Part shown: one piece after another, positions 44,247 through 51,946 of the stretch | Numbering within the stretch: position 1 is the first letter of the stretch | Layout: each line of letters opens with the position of its first letter | Origin: Clostridia bacterium | GTDB taxonomy: Bacteria; Bacillota; Clostridia; Christensenellales; Borkfalkiaceae | Length of the DNA stretch: 64,000 bases | Direction of reading: 5' to 3' | Assembly: GCA_017536205.1 (NCBI GenBank) | Contig: JAFXHX010000004.1 | Location: 124,001 to 188,000 of the forward strand | Translations under genes and position numbers: made by a program | Notes under the pieces: model-generated | What the model saw: only the letters and a program-made list of their open reading frames with translations | The model's database searches: none | What the model was told of the DNA's origin: nothing

Positions 44247-44275
44247 AAAAAAGGAACGATAATTCGTTCCTTTAA
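44247..44275 (+). terminator. Terminator after rseP
   Basis: AAAGGAACGA-ATT-CGTTCCTTT-like hairpin; the T-run is short. Confidence 0.75.
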
Positions 44276-44305
44276 TAATAAACGTCAATATTTAGGGGGA
44301 ATAAA

Positions 44306-44509
44306 ATGTTCAAATTCGATAGATTATTTATTACGATGGATAAAAAAGGCGTTTCTACTTACAGGCTTAGAGAAGAGTGTGGTATAGACAGTAAAACAAT
44401 TCGCAGATTAAAAGCAAACCAAAATATTGAACTTAAAACGATTGACAAGATTTGCGCTTTTTTAGATTGCAAACTTGAAGACGTTGTAGAGTTTGTTAAA
44501 AATAATTAA
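44306..44509 (+). CDS. Small XRE-type helix-turn-helix protein
   Basis: 67-aa DNA-binding protein of the Cro/CI (YozG-like) type: KGVSTYRLREECGIDSKTIR forms the helix-turn-helix, followed by ELKTIDKICAFLDCKLEDV. It has no ligand domain. GGGGG lies before the ATG. It is a single-gene unit between two terminators. Targets are unknown; the neighbouring palindrome at 44219 is one candidate. Confidence 0.88.
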   Translation: MFKFDRLFITMDKKGVSTYRLREECGIDSKTIRRLKANQNIELKTIDKICAFLDCKLEDVVEFVKNN

Positions 44510-44537
44510 AAAAAGCAAGGCGATTGCCTTGCTTTTT
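44510..44537. terminator. Bidirectional terminator
   Basis: AAAAAGCAAGGC / GCCTTGCTTTTT hairpin between the XRE gene and the collagen-like protein gene. Confidence 0.9.
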
Positions 44538-44544
44538 CCGTATA

Positions 44545-45447
44545 TTATACGATTTTTAAAACTGTAAAGCCAACGTCGGTTGCAGTTATTGCCGAGCCTG
44601 AAGTGTTAGAAAGGGTAATAACGTCTCCGTCGCTTGCCGAAACCAAAACGGTTTTAGATGCGGTGGTTACTGCGTTAGCGTCTTGCGTGGTAGTAACGGT
44701 TGAAACTTCGGTTGCGTTTTGTTCAAGCGCAACTGATATTGTAGTTCCTGCGCTACTAGCAGTATAGTAATAACTAATAAGGTAGTAGCCTGCGGGCAAG
44801 GTAACGCCGTTATTTTCTACCGTCATAACGCTATCAGGCGTTTGCTCGTTTAAGGTTACGGGAATTGTAGCATCTGGCTCGACTTCCCCACCTAAAACGT
44901 TAACGTAAACCGAATCTGCCGTGCCGGCAGGGCCTTGTGGACCTACGGGACCTGTAGCACCCGTTGCGCCCGTAGCACCAGTAGGACCGGCGGGGCCTTG
45001 CGGACCAACTTCACCTTGTGGACCTTGCGGACCGATAGGACCAGTAGCACCCGTTGCACCAGTAGGACCGGCGGGACCTTGTGGACCGACTTCACCTTGC
45101 GGACCTTGTGGACCGATAGGACCAGTAGCACCCGTTGCACCAGTAGGACCAGCGGGACCTTGTGGACCGACTTCACCTTGCGGACCTTGTGGACCGATAG
45201 GGCCTATAGGACCAGTAGCACCCGTAGCGCCCGTTGCACCCGTAGCACCGGCAGGACCTTGTGGACCGATAGGGCCTGTTGCGCCAGTTGCGCCCGTAGC
45301 GCCAACGGGGCCTATTAAACCCTGTGGACCTTGTGGACCAACAGGACCGACTGGCCCCCTTGGACCTTGTGGGCCGACAGGCCCAACTATAACTCTAACT
45401 CTTTGGTTTTGGCAACCACATCTGTTGCCACAACAATTTAAGCACAT
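44545..45447 (-). CDS. Collagen-like surface or spore protein (BclA-type)
   Basis: 300 aa from ATG 45447 (AAAGGAA ribosome binding site); an upstream frame extension of 11 codons lacks one. The N-terminus is cysteine-rich ([13 protein letters not shown]), then about 50 Gly-X-Y triplets rich in GPQGP, GATGATG and GPIGP, including an 81-bp (27-residue) unit repeated three times in tandem. The C-terminal 125 residues are a beta-rich C1q/TNF-like domain of the BclA type, which trimerises such proteins. There is no signal peptide, as in exosporium filament proteins. In a spore former an outer spore-layer role is likely. Confidence 0.85.
   Translation of the reverse strand: MCLNCCGNRCGCQNQRVRVIVGPVGPQGPRGPVGPVGPQGPQGLIGPVGATGATGATGPIGPQGPAGATGATGATGATGPIGPIGPQGPQGEVGPQGPAGPTGATGATGPIGPQGPQGEVGPQGPAGPTGATGATGPIGPQGPQGEVGPQGPAGPTGATGATGATGPVGPQGPAGTADSVYVNVLGGEVEPDATIPVTLNEQTPDSVMTVENNGVTLPAGYYLISYYYTASSAGTTISVALEQNATEVSTVTTTQDANAVTTASKTVLVSASDGDVITLSNTSGSAITATDVGFTVLKIV
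45009..45251 (-). repeat. 81-bp tandem repeats in the collagen-like gene
   Basis: The same position of the unit (CTTCACCTTG on the plus strand) recurs at 45009, 45090 and 45171, an exact 81-bp period. Differences are mostly silent. Confidence 0.85.
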
Positions 45448-45544
45448 CTTTAGTAGTTCCTTTGCAGAAACACTCTGCAATATTAGTGTATTCGCCGTGC
45501 CTAAAAAGCGTTACTAAAACCTAAATCTATATAAAATATAACAT

Positions 45545-45578
45545 AAAAGCGACGGTTTATTCCCCGTCGCTTTTTTTA
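45545..45578 (-). terminator. Terminator of the second AraC gene
   Basis: AAAGCGACGG / CCGTCGCTTT hairpin with T-run; the last codons of the regulator lie inside the stem. Confidence 0.8.
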
Positions 45579-46408
45579 CTAACTTTTTCGCGATACTCTT
45601 TAACGGTAACGCCAAACTCTTTTTTAAACTCTTTCATAAAATGTAGTTCATCGTTAAACCCAACTTCGTGGCAGAGTTTTTTAACCGAATAGTCTTTTGT
45701 TTTTAACAGTTCGCTTGCCTTATTAAGCCTTAACTTAACAAGGTATTTAACGGGGCTTATTCCCGTTTTCATTTTAAACAACTTGCACATATACGAGTGG
45801 CTAACGAAAATCATATCGGCAACGTGTTCAATTCTAAAATCTTTATCTTTATAATTAAGTTTAATAACCTCTTTAACTTTTTGCGCCGTGTCTGCATTAC
45901 ACACGAACTGCGCTTCGCCTTGCGAAACGGCAAGTTTCGATGCTATTGCGTAAAGTGTAGAAAGGGCGTTAAAATAGCGCTCTTCATTAGAAAAACCCTG
46001 TAAAAATAGCGATTCCATCATATTTTCAATTTCGCCCGTGTTAGTTGCGCGCCTAACGGGGTTATCAAGCGAAAAGCCCATTCTGTGCCCGAGTTCTTCG
46101 CCACCCGTGCCCGCAATAAAAAACCAGTAATAAGCCCAAGGGTCGCTATCGCTGGGGTAATACATAATTTCAACGTTCGGTGGTAAAAAGAAAAAATCGC
46201 CTTTGCTAACTTCAAAAGTCTTGTCTAAAACGTGAAGCGTTCCCGAGCCACGTTCAACAAAATGGAGCGTTGAGCCAGACTGAACGTACATACTCTTGTT
46301 GCTTTTAAGGTAATTAAAATCGTGATAGCCACAGTCTGAAACGTGCACGGTATCAACTTTTTTATCTTCATTAAAGCGAAGGTGCCTTCTTTGATATAGT
46401 TTATTCAT
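45557..46408 (-). CDS. AraC family transcriptional regulator
   Basis: Divergent regulator of the GH109-like/kinase operon. The N-terminal cupin half contains GSTLHFVERGSGTLHV and GDFFFLPPN; the C-terminal half has two helix-turn-helices (VADMIFVSHSYMCKLFKM and VKKLCHEVGFNDELHFMKEF). I choose ATG 46408 (283 aa), nine bases after a -10 box; the frame extends 13 codons upstream across the promoter. There is no Shine-Dalgarno sequence, so the leader is only a few bases. The ligand is probably an amino sugar or glycoside from the operon's pathway. Confidence 0.87.
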   Translation of the reverse strand: MNKLYQRRHLRFNEDKKVDTVHVSDCGYHDFNYLKSNKSMYVQSGSTLHFVERGSGTLHVLDKTFEVSKGDFFFLPPNVEIMYYPSDSDPWAYYWFFIAGTGGEELGHRMGFSLDNPVRRATNTGEIENMMESLFLQGFSNEERYFNALSTLYAIASKLAVSQGEAQFVCNADTAQKVKEVIKLNYKDKDFRIEHVADMIFVSHSYMCKLFKMKTGISPVKYLVKLRLNKASELLKTKDYSVKKLCHEVGFNDELHFMKEFKKEFGVTVKEYREKVSKKSDGE

Positions 46409-46417
46409 AGCACAGTA

Positions 46418-46448
46418 ATTATACAGCCACGAGCAAAGTAATGTCAAT
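46418..46448 (-). promoter_or_regulatory. Promoter of the second AraC gene
   Basis: On the minus strand TTGACA and TATAAT with an 18-bp spacer; the -10 box ends nine bases before the ATG at 46408. Confidence 0.75.
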
Positions 46449-46474
46449 AAAAATAATAAAAAAACACATAAACA

Positions 46475-46518
46475 AAAACGTTTTGCTTATTTACAATAAG
46501 CGCAAGGTGTATTATAAT
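46475..46518 (+). promoter_or_regulatory. Promoter and candidate operator of the GH109-like operon
   Basis: TTTACA (46490-46495), 17-bp spacer, TATAAT (46513-46518). The -35 box sits inside the inverted repeat GCTTATT-TAC-AATAAGC (46485-46501), next to the palindrome AAAACGTTTT (46475-46484). Either could be the AraC or another repressor site. Confidence 0.65.
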
Positions 46519-46544
46519 TGAATTAACACCTTAAAGGAGTTATT

Positions 46545-47777
46545 ATGAAAAAAATTAGAATAGTATCTTGTGGTGCAGGCAACCGTGCTTACGGTCAAAT
46601 ACTTATGCTTGCTCGTATGGAAGAATACGACCTTGTCGGCGTTTGCGACCTTTATAAAGATAAAGCCGAAACGATTGTTAACAAGGTTAAAGAACTCTAC
46701 AACCAAGAGCCACCCGTATACACCGATTACGTTAAGATGTTTGACGAACTTAAGCCAGATGCCGTTTTAGTTTCAACGCCTTGGCACACCCACGTTGAAA
46801 TATCTTGCGTGGCTATGGAGCGTGGAATTGCAGTAGCAATGGAAGTTGGTGGTGCTTACTGCGAAGAAGAGTGCTGGAAACTCGTTGATACTTACGAAAA
46901 AACCAAAACACCATTTTTCTTTTTAGAAAATATATGCTATAATAAAGAAGAACTTTTAGCAACGGCGCTTTATAGAAACGGCGTGCTTGGCGAAGTGGTT
47001 TACTGTCACGGTGCTTACCGCCACGATTTGCGCCACGAAGTAACGCACGGCAGAATTAACCGCCACTATCGCCTTAAAAACTATATGGAACACAACCGTG
47101 AAAATTACCCCACTCACGAACTTGGCCCTATAGCAAAAATTATAGGCATTAACCGTGGCAATAAAATGTTAACGCTAGTTTCTCGCTCTTCAAAGGCAAG
47201 GGGTCTTTCAGAGTTTATTAAGGCTCGCCCGCAACTTCAAGACCTTCGCCACGTTGAGTTTAGCCAAGGCGATATAGTCGAAACGCTTATCAAATGCGAA
47301 AACGGCGAACTAGTTAGTTTAAAACTAGACACCACGCTTCCCATATTCTACTCGCGCGAGTTTAATATTCGTGGAACGAAAGGCTGTGCGCTTATGGAGT
47401 TTAATATGGTGCTTGAAGACGGTAAGTTTGAAGAAAAATACGCCAACCACGAGGGCTACGCTAAATACGTTAACAACGCCACCGAATATTACGACAAATA
47501 TCTTTGCGATTTATGGAAAGGCGTTACCCCCGAAATTGAAGCCGAAGGTCACGGTGGGGTAGACTACTTTGAACTTCAAGCGTTTGCAAAACACTTAATT
47601 AACGGCGAAGAAATGGCAATAGACGTTTACGACGCTGCGTCTTGGATGTGCATTAGTTATTTAAGTGAAGAATCAATAAAAACGGGCAAGGAACTTCAAG
47701 TTCCCGATTTCACCCGTGGAAAATATAAAAACCGTCCTATCTTGGACGTAACGGAGTTACCAATTTATGATAAATAA
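46545..47777 (+). CDS. GH109-like NAD-dependent glycosidase (Gfo/Idh/MocA fold)
   Basis: 410 aa, Gfo/Idh/MocA superfamily. The Rossmann motif is VSCGAGNRAYG (residues 8-16). HYRLKNYMEHNRENYPTHEL (about 173-192) followed by GPIAKIIGINRGN matches the family signature of GH109 enzymes, which use a tightly bound NAD to hydrolyse alpha-N-acetylgalactosaminides. No signal peptide, so it would act on imported glycosides. A paralogue lies two genes downstream and an N-acetylhexosamine kinase-like gene between them. A plain sugar dehydrogenase cannot be excluded. Confidence 0.75.
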   Translation: MKKIRIVSCGAGNRAYGQILMLARMEEYDLVGVCDLYKDKAETIVNKVKELYNQEPPVYTDYVKMFDELKPDAVLVSTPWHTHVEISCVAMERGIAVAMEVGGAYCEEECWKLVDTYEKTKTPFFFLENICYNKEELLATALYRNGVLGEVVYCHGAYRHDLRHEVTHGRINRHYRLKNYMEHNRENYPTHELGPIAKIIGINRGNKMLTLVSRSSKARGLSEFIKARPQLQDLRHVEFSQGDIVETLIKCENGELVSLKLDTTLPIFYSREFNIRGTKGCALMEFNMVLEDGKFEEKYANHEGYAKYVNNATEYYDKYLCDLWKGVTPEIEAEGHGGVDYFELQAFAKHLINGEEMAIDVYDAASWMCISYLSEESIKTGKELQVPDFTRGKYKNRPILDVTELPIYDK

Positions 47778-48858
47778 CGAACTTTCAAAAGTACTTTCAA
47801 ACTTCCAAATCAAAGGCGAACTTATTTCTTGCGAGCCTTACGGCAACGGTCACATCAACCGTACTTACCTTGCAATTTACAGTGAAAACGGCGTTCAAAA
47901 ACGCTATATTTTCCAAAAAATCAACTCTAAACTTTTCGACCCCGTTGAAAAACTTATGAAAAACATTGAACTTGTAACCGAGTTCAATCGCCAAAAAATT
48001 GCAAGCCGTGGTGGTAACCCTGATAGAGAGAGTTTAACTATCGTTAGAACGATTGACGGCAAAACTTACTATAAAGCAAACGAAGACGATTATTATCGCG
48101 TTTACATCTTCATTGAAGATACCGTTGCTTACCAAACCGTTCAAACCCCAAAAGACTTTTATTACAGCGCTATTGCGTTCGGTAATTTTAACAACCTTCT
48201 TGCCGAGTTCGACGCTTCTAGTTTATACGAAATACTTCCTAGGTTTCACGATACCAGAAAGCGTTACGGCGACTTTTTAAAGGCGCTTGAAGAAGATAAA
48301 CTCGGTAGAGCCAAAGAGTGCCAAAAAGAAATTGAGTTCATCAAGGCGAGAGAGCATTATTACGGCAAAATCGTAGATATGCTCGCTAGTGGCGAAATGC
48401 CCCTTAAAGTTACGCATAACGACACTAAACTTAACAACGTTTTACTCGATGCTAAAACAGGCGAGCCCGTTGCCGTTATCGACCTTGATACTATTATGCC
48501 AGGTAGCATTTGCTACGACTTTGGCGATAGCATTAGGTTTGGTTGCAACCCCTGTGAAGAAGATGAAAAAGACCTTTCTAAGGTAAACTTCCGTTTCGAC
48601 CTTTACAAAGTTTATCTTGAAGGCTTTTTAGAAGCGCTTGGTTCAAGAATTACCAATATTGAAAAAGAAAACCTTGCGTTCGGCTCAATTTTAATGACTA
48701 TTGAGTGTGGTATGCGTTTCCTTGCCGATTACTTATCGGGCGATACTTACTTTAAAACTCATCGTGAAGGTCAAAACCTTGATAGGGCAAGAACTCAACT
48801 TAAACTCGTTGCCGATATGGAAAGGGTTTTAGACGATATGAACGCCCTTGTTAAATAA
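47767..48858 (+). CDS. N-acetylhexosamine 1-kinase-like phosphotransferase (NahK-like)
   Basis: Aminoglycoside-phosphotransferase fold kinase (363 aa). The catalytic loop is THNDTKLNNVLLD with Asp219, and the metal site is VIDLDTIMPG (Asp239-Asp241); these match NahK, which phosphorylates GalNAc/GlcNAc at C1. The N-terminal GNGHINRTY is the nucleotide-binding loop. It overlaps the upstream glycosidase by 11 bases and has GGAG ahead of its ATG. Context suggests it captures the amino sugar released by the two GH109-like enzymes. Confidence 0.8.
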   Translation: MINNELSKVLSNFQIKGELISCEPYGNGHINRTYLAIYSENGVQKRYIFQKINSKLFDPVEKLMKNIELVTEFNRQKIASRGGNPDRESLTIVRTIDGKTYYKANEDDYYRVYIFIEDTVAYQTVQTPKDFYYSAIAFGNFNNLLAEFDASSLYEILPRFHDTRKRYGDFLKALEEDKLGRAKECQKEIEFIKAREHYYGKIVDMLASGEMPLKVTHNDTKLNNVLLDAKTGEPVAVIDLDTIMPGSICYDFGDSIRFGCNPCEEDEKDLSKVNFRFDLYKVYLEGFLEALGSRITNIEKENLAFGSILMTIECGMRFLADYLSGDTYFKTHREGQNLDRARTQLKLVADMERVLDDMNALVK

Positions 48859-48868
48859 GGAGATTATT

Positions 48869-50146
48869 ATGAAAAAGTTTAAAACCGTTTTATGTGGTTG
48901 TGGTCACCGTGGCATACACCTTGCAAAACTTGCCCAACAAACGGGCGAATTCGATATCGTTGCCGTTTGCGACCTTTATTTAGATAAAGCCGAAGATACC
49001 GCTAAAGAAATTAGTGAAAAATATAATATTTCAGTTAAACCTTTCCAGTACGTTAACGATATGTACGATGAAATGAAGCCCGAAGCCGTTATTATTGCGT
49101 GCAGTTGGGAAGACCACGCTCGTATGGCTTGTGAAGCAATGGAACGTGGTATTGCAGTTGGCTTAGAGGTTGGCGGTGCGTATAGCGAACAAGAATGCTG
49201 GGATTTAGTTGATACTTACGAAAGAACTAAAACCCCCTTTATGTTCCTTGAAAACGTTTGCTACAATAAAGGCGAACTTATTGCAACTAGTCTTGCTCGT
49301 AACGGCAGGCTTGGTAAAGTAGTTTACTGTTCGGGTGCTTACGGTCACGATATCCGTGAAGAAATTGCAAGTGGTAACAAAATGCGCCACTACCGTTTAA
49401 GAAACTATATAAACCGCAACTGCGATAACTACCCAACCCACGAAATCGGACCTATCGCTAAAATATTAGATATTAACCGTGGTAACCGTTTCACTAACCT
49501 TATTTCTATGGCGTCAACGGGCGCACACGGCCTTACAGAATACGTTAACGAGCACGAAGAATACGCCGACCTTCGCGGTGTAGAGTTCAAGCAAGCCGAC
49601 GTTGTTGAAACGTTTATTCGTTGCGAAAACGGCGAACTTATTTCAATTAAACTTGATACCACGCTTCCCCGTGTTTGCCAACGCGACCTTGTAATTGCAG
49701 GCACTAAGGGTAGATACGAAGGCAATATGTGTTCAGTTCAACTTGAAGGCGAGTTCTCAATTTTCAGTTGGGATTATAAGAACGAATACGGCACCGAAGA
49801 TAAATATAGCGAATATCTCCCACCCATTTGGGCCGATATGGACGAAGAAAAGAAAGAAGCAGGCCACGGTGGTATGGACTATCTTGAAATGGTTGAGTGG
49901 GCAAAGGCGCTCCGTGCAGGTGGCGATATGCCTATCGACGTTTACGACGCCGTTTCTTGGATGTGCATAACCTATTTAACCGAAAAGTCTATCGCCGAAG
50001 GTAGCGTTATGGTAAATATTCCCGATTTCACTCGTGGAAAATACAAAACTCGCCCCCGTCAAGACGTAACCGATATCCCCGTTGTAAAAGCCAAAGAACG
50101 TGAAAAACTTAATCAGGTAGATGGTTCTATTACTGGCAATTATTAA
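48869..50146 (+). CDS. GH109-like NAD-dependent glycosidase, second copy
   Basis: 425 aa, paralogue of the first gene of the operon. Rossmann motif CGCGHRG (residues 8-14); the signature HYRLRNYINRNCDNYPTHEI and GPIAKILDINRGN are at the same positions as in the first copy. I choose ATG 48869, preceded by AAGGAG; the frame extends seven codons upstream. It ends the operon and is followed by a terminator that forms the start of repeat copy C. Two paralogues may have different linkage or sugar preferences. Confidence 0.75.
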   Translation: MKKFKTVLCGCGHRGIHLAKLAQQTGEFDIVAVCDLYLDKAEDTAKEISEKYNISVKPFQYVNDMYDEMKPEAVIIACSWEDHARMACEAMERGIAVGLEVGGAYSEQECWDLVDTYERTKTPFMFLENVCYNKGELIATSLARNGRLGKVVYCSGAYGHDIREEIASGNKMRHYRLRNYINRNCDNYPTHEIGPIAKILDINRGNRFTNLISMASTGAHGLTEYVNEHEEYADLRGVEFKQADVVETFIRCENGELISIKLDTTLPRVCQRDLVIAGTKGRYEGNMCSVQLEGEFSIFSWDYKNEYGTEDKYSEYLPPIWADMDEEKKEAGHGGMDYLEMVEWAKALRAGGDMPIDVYDAVSWMCITYLTEKSIAEGSVMVNIPDFTRGKYKTRPRQDVTDIPVVKAKEREKLNQVDGSITGNY

Positions 50147-50580
50147 TTTTAAGACATAAAAAAGTGTGGCATCAAGCCACACTTTTTTATTCCGTTATAA
50201 ACGGCGTTATGCATCGTTTCTGCTTCGGTCTTGCGACCTTGATGACCACAAAGGTCAATCAACTCCGCAATCCCTTGCGAGCCTTGCCTAACTTGTTTCT
50301 AACGTCTTAAAATACCACTTTATACAACCAAAAAGGTTAGTTGTACCACCGCCAAACTCACGAGCCTTCTAAAACACGCTTCTAACGGCTTAAAATGTCG
50401 GTTAATACAGCAAAACGGGATACGAGCCTTGCCTAACTTGTTTCTAACGGCTTAAAATGTAATTACTACAACTTAAACGGGGTAAGAGATTTTGCGAGCC
50501 TTGTCTTGCTTGGCTCTAACGTCTTAAAATACCACTTTATACAACCAAAAAGGTCAATTACGCTAAGCGCCTTGACGTCG
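50146..50580 (+). repeat. Hairpin-rich dispersed element, copy C, with tandem partial units
   Basis: The core runs from ATTTTAAGAC (50146-50155) to its exact inverse GTCTTAAAAT (50304-50313), 168 bp, and includes the terminator and the three hairpins seen in copy A1. Three further degenerate units follow, each with GAGCCTT, CTAACGNCTTAAAAT and, in two, CCACTTTATACAACC; GAGCCTT recurs at 50279, 50362, 50424 and 50496, so spacing is irregular. No reading frame fits. Confidence 0.8.
50157..50189 (+). terminator. Terminator of the GH109-like operon
   Basis: AAAAAAGTGTGGC-ATCAA-GCCACACTTTTTT hairpin inside repeat copy C. Confidence 0.92.
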
Positions 50581-50599
50581 AGTACTATATTTTAAAAAA

Positions 50600-50627
50600 T
50601 AAAACGCACCGAAAGGTGCGTTTTTTA
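50600..50627 (-). terminator. Terminator of the tcdA operon
   Basis: AAAACGCACC-GAAA-GGTGCGTTTT hairpin overlapping the stop of the C_GCAxxG_C_C gene. Confidence 0.88.
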
Positions 50628-51065
50628 ATTGTTTAAATAATTTTCAAGTATTTCGCAAGCATCGCCAACCAAGAGTGCGCAGGGGCGCTTTTTATAATAT
50701 TCTTCCGTTCTTTTTTCAGGGGTGGGCGAGCACGCTTTTTTTTCGCCTATAAGTTCGGCGCATATATACGAGCCGTTTTTATTTTTAAACTCATTCATAA
50801 GCGTTTGAACTGCCTTGTAAAGTTCTGTTTTCTCGGTTGTAGCAGTCGGGTTGCTATAACCTTTAACGGCGCTTACAACGGCAATCATACCGCTAACGGC
50901 GCCACAAACTTCACGCATTCTGCCAAAGCCCCCGCCAAAGCCCGAAATGAGTTTTACGGCGCTTTCTTTATCAATACCTAAAACGTCGTTAAATGCAAGC
51001 ACTACCGATTGAGCGCAGTTATAACCTTGTTTAAAATAATTTTCGCCCAATTCTCTTCTTGTCAT
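50625..51065 (-). CDS. C_GCAxxG_C_C family protein
   Basis: Small cysteine-containing protein (146 aa) of the C_GCAxxG_C_C family, thought to be redox- or iron-sulfur-related; function unproven. Key segments are GYNCAQSVVLAF, the SGFGGGFGRMREVCGAVSG core and a C-terminal CALLVGDACEIL. The ATG lies within the tcdA stop (ATGA overlap), so the two are translationally coupled. Confidence 0.88.
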   Translation of the reverse strand: MTRRELGENYFKQGYNCAQSVVLAFNDVLGIDKESAVKLISGFGGGFGRMREVCGAVSGMIAVVSAVKGYSNPTATTEKTELYKAVQTLMNEFKNKNGSYICAELIGEKKACSPTPEKRTEEYYKKRPCALLVGDACEILENYLNN

Positions 51066-51763
51066 AATTGTTCTCCTATAAGTTCGTTTATTACCGTGCC
51101 TGCTAAAATTAGCCCTGCAACGGGTGGCACGAACGAGTTGCTTGCCGGTACTCTCTTTCCGTTTTCAAAAGCCGAAGGTCTTGGCAGTTCTTCGCTATAA
51201 ACGACCTTTAAACTTTCAATATTATTTTCCCTACAAAGCAAGCGCATTTTTTTAGCAAGCGGACACTGCTTTGTTTTATAAATATCTTCAACCTTAAAGG
51301 CAGTGGGGTCAATTTTATTGCCCGTTCCCATTGAAGAAATTACCTTAACGCCGTTTTCTTTACACTTTTTAACTATTGCAATTTTACCGTTTAAAAAGTC
51401 AATGGCGTCAATAACGTAAGAAAATGAAGAAAAGTCTATTTGATTTACAGTATTTTCGTCAATAAACACGTTAAAGGTAAAAACAGAAACGTTTTCGCTA
51501 ATTTCTTTAATTCGTGCGCAACAAACGTCGGTCTTTTTAAGACCTATCGTTTGTTTAGTTGCGTAGAGTTGGCGGTTAAGGTTAGACTTAGAATAACTAT
51601 CACAATCAACGAGTGTAATTGCGCCTATGCCACTTCTTGCAAGTGCTTCAACTGCGTAGCATCCAACGCCACCCAAACCAAAAACGGCAACGTGCATATT
51701 TTTAAGTTTTAAAGCGTTTTCTTCGCCGTAAAGCGCCTTCGTTCTAGATAGCATTTCGTTCAT
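51062..51763 (-). CDS. tcdA: tRNA threonylcarbamoyladenosine dehydratase (TcdA/YgdL)
   Basis: E1-like ATP-dependent enzyme that cyclises t6A37 of tRNA. The nucleotide site is VFGLGGVGCYAVEALARSG; DCDSYSKSNLNRQLYA and VIDAIDFLNGK follow, as in the family. Length 233 aa is normal. On the minus strand TTGCAA, 17 bases, TAAAAT and six bases precede the ATG, so the mRNA is probably leaderless. It is followed by the C_GCAxxG_C_C gene. Confidence 0.9.
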   Translation of the reverse strand: MNEMLSRTKALYGEENALKLKNMHVAVFGLGGVGCYAVEALARSGIGAITLVDCDSYSKSNLNRQLYATKQTIGLKKTDVCCARIKEISENVSVFTFNVFIDENTVNQIDFSSFSYVIDAIDFLNGKIAIVKKCKENGVKVISSMGTGNKIDPTAFKVEDIYKTKQCPLAKKMRLLCRENNIESLKVVYSEELPRPSAFENGKRVPASNSFVPPVAGLILAGTVINELIGEQL

Positions 51764-51769
51764 AAAAAC

Positions 51770-51798
51770 ATTTTACCAAATTACTAAATAAATTGCAA
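51770..51798 (-). promoter_or_regulatory. Promoter of tcdA, leaderless configuration
   Basis: On the minus strand TTGCAA (51793-51798), 17-bp spacer, TAAAAT (51770-51775), then six bases to the ATG. No ribosome binding site. Confidence 0.75.
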
Positions 51799-51912
51799 TA
51801 ATTTAAACGAAAAAGGAAAGTTATCAACATTGTTGAAAACCTATGTTGAAAACTCTTTACTTTCGACAGGGTTTGACATCATTTATAGTTATTATTTTAT
51901 AAACTGACAAAC

Positions 51913-51946
51913 TAAAAACCACCCCGATTTTTAGGGCGGTTTTTTA
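51913..51946 (-). terminator. Terminator of the acyltransferase-TVP38-YfcC operon
   Basis: AAAAACCACCCCGA / TAGGGCGGTTTTTT imperfect stem with T-run on the minus strand, just after the yfcC-like stop codon. Confidence 0.85.

Noticed and set aside
44921..45517. A 198-aa open frame on the plus strand opposite the collagen-like gene, rich in GPCGPTGP
   Set aside because: It is a mirror of the Gly-X-Y repeat coding strand, has no ribosome binding site and no non-repeat domain.
50279..50560. CRISPR-like look of the tandem units after the GH109-like operon
   Set aside because: Unit spacing is irregular (83, 62, 72 bp), repeats are degenerate and no cas gene is near.
51826..51870. TTATCAACA-like DnaA box with nearby TGTTGAAAAC repeats
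   Set aside because: A single box with one mismatch, no cluster, no dnaA/dnaN and no AT-rich unwinding region typical of an origin; repeats are short.
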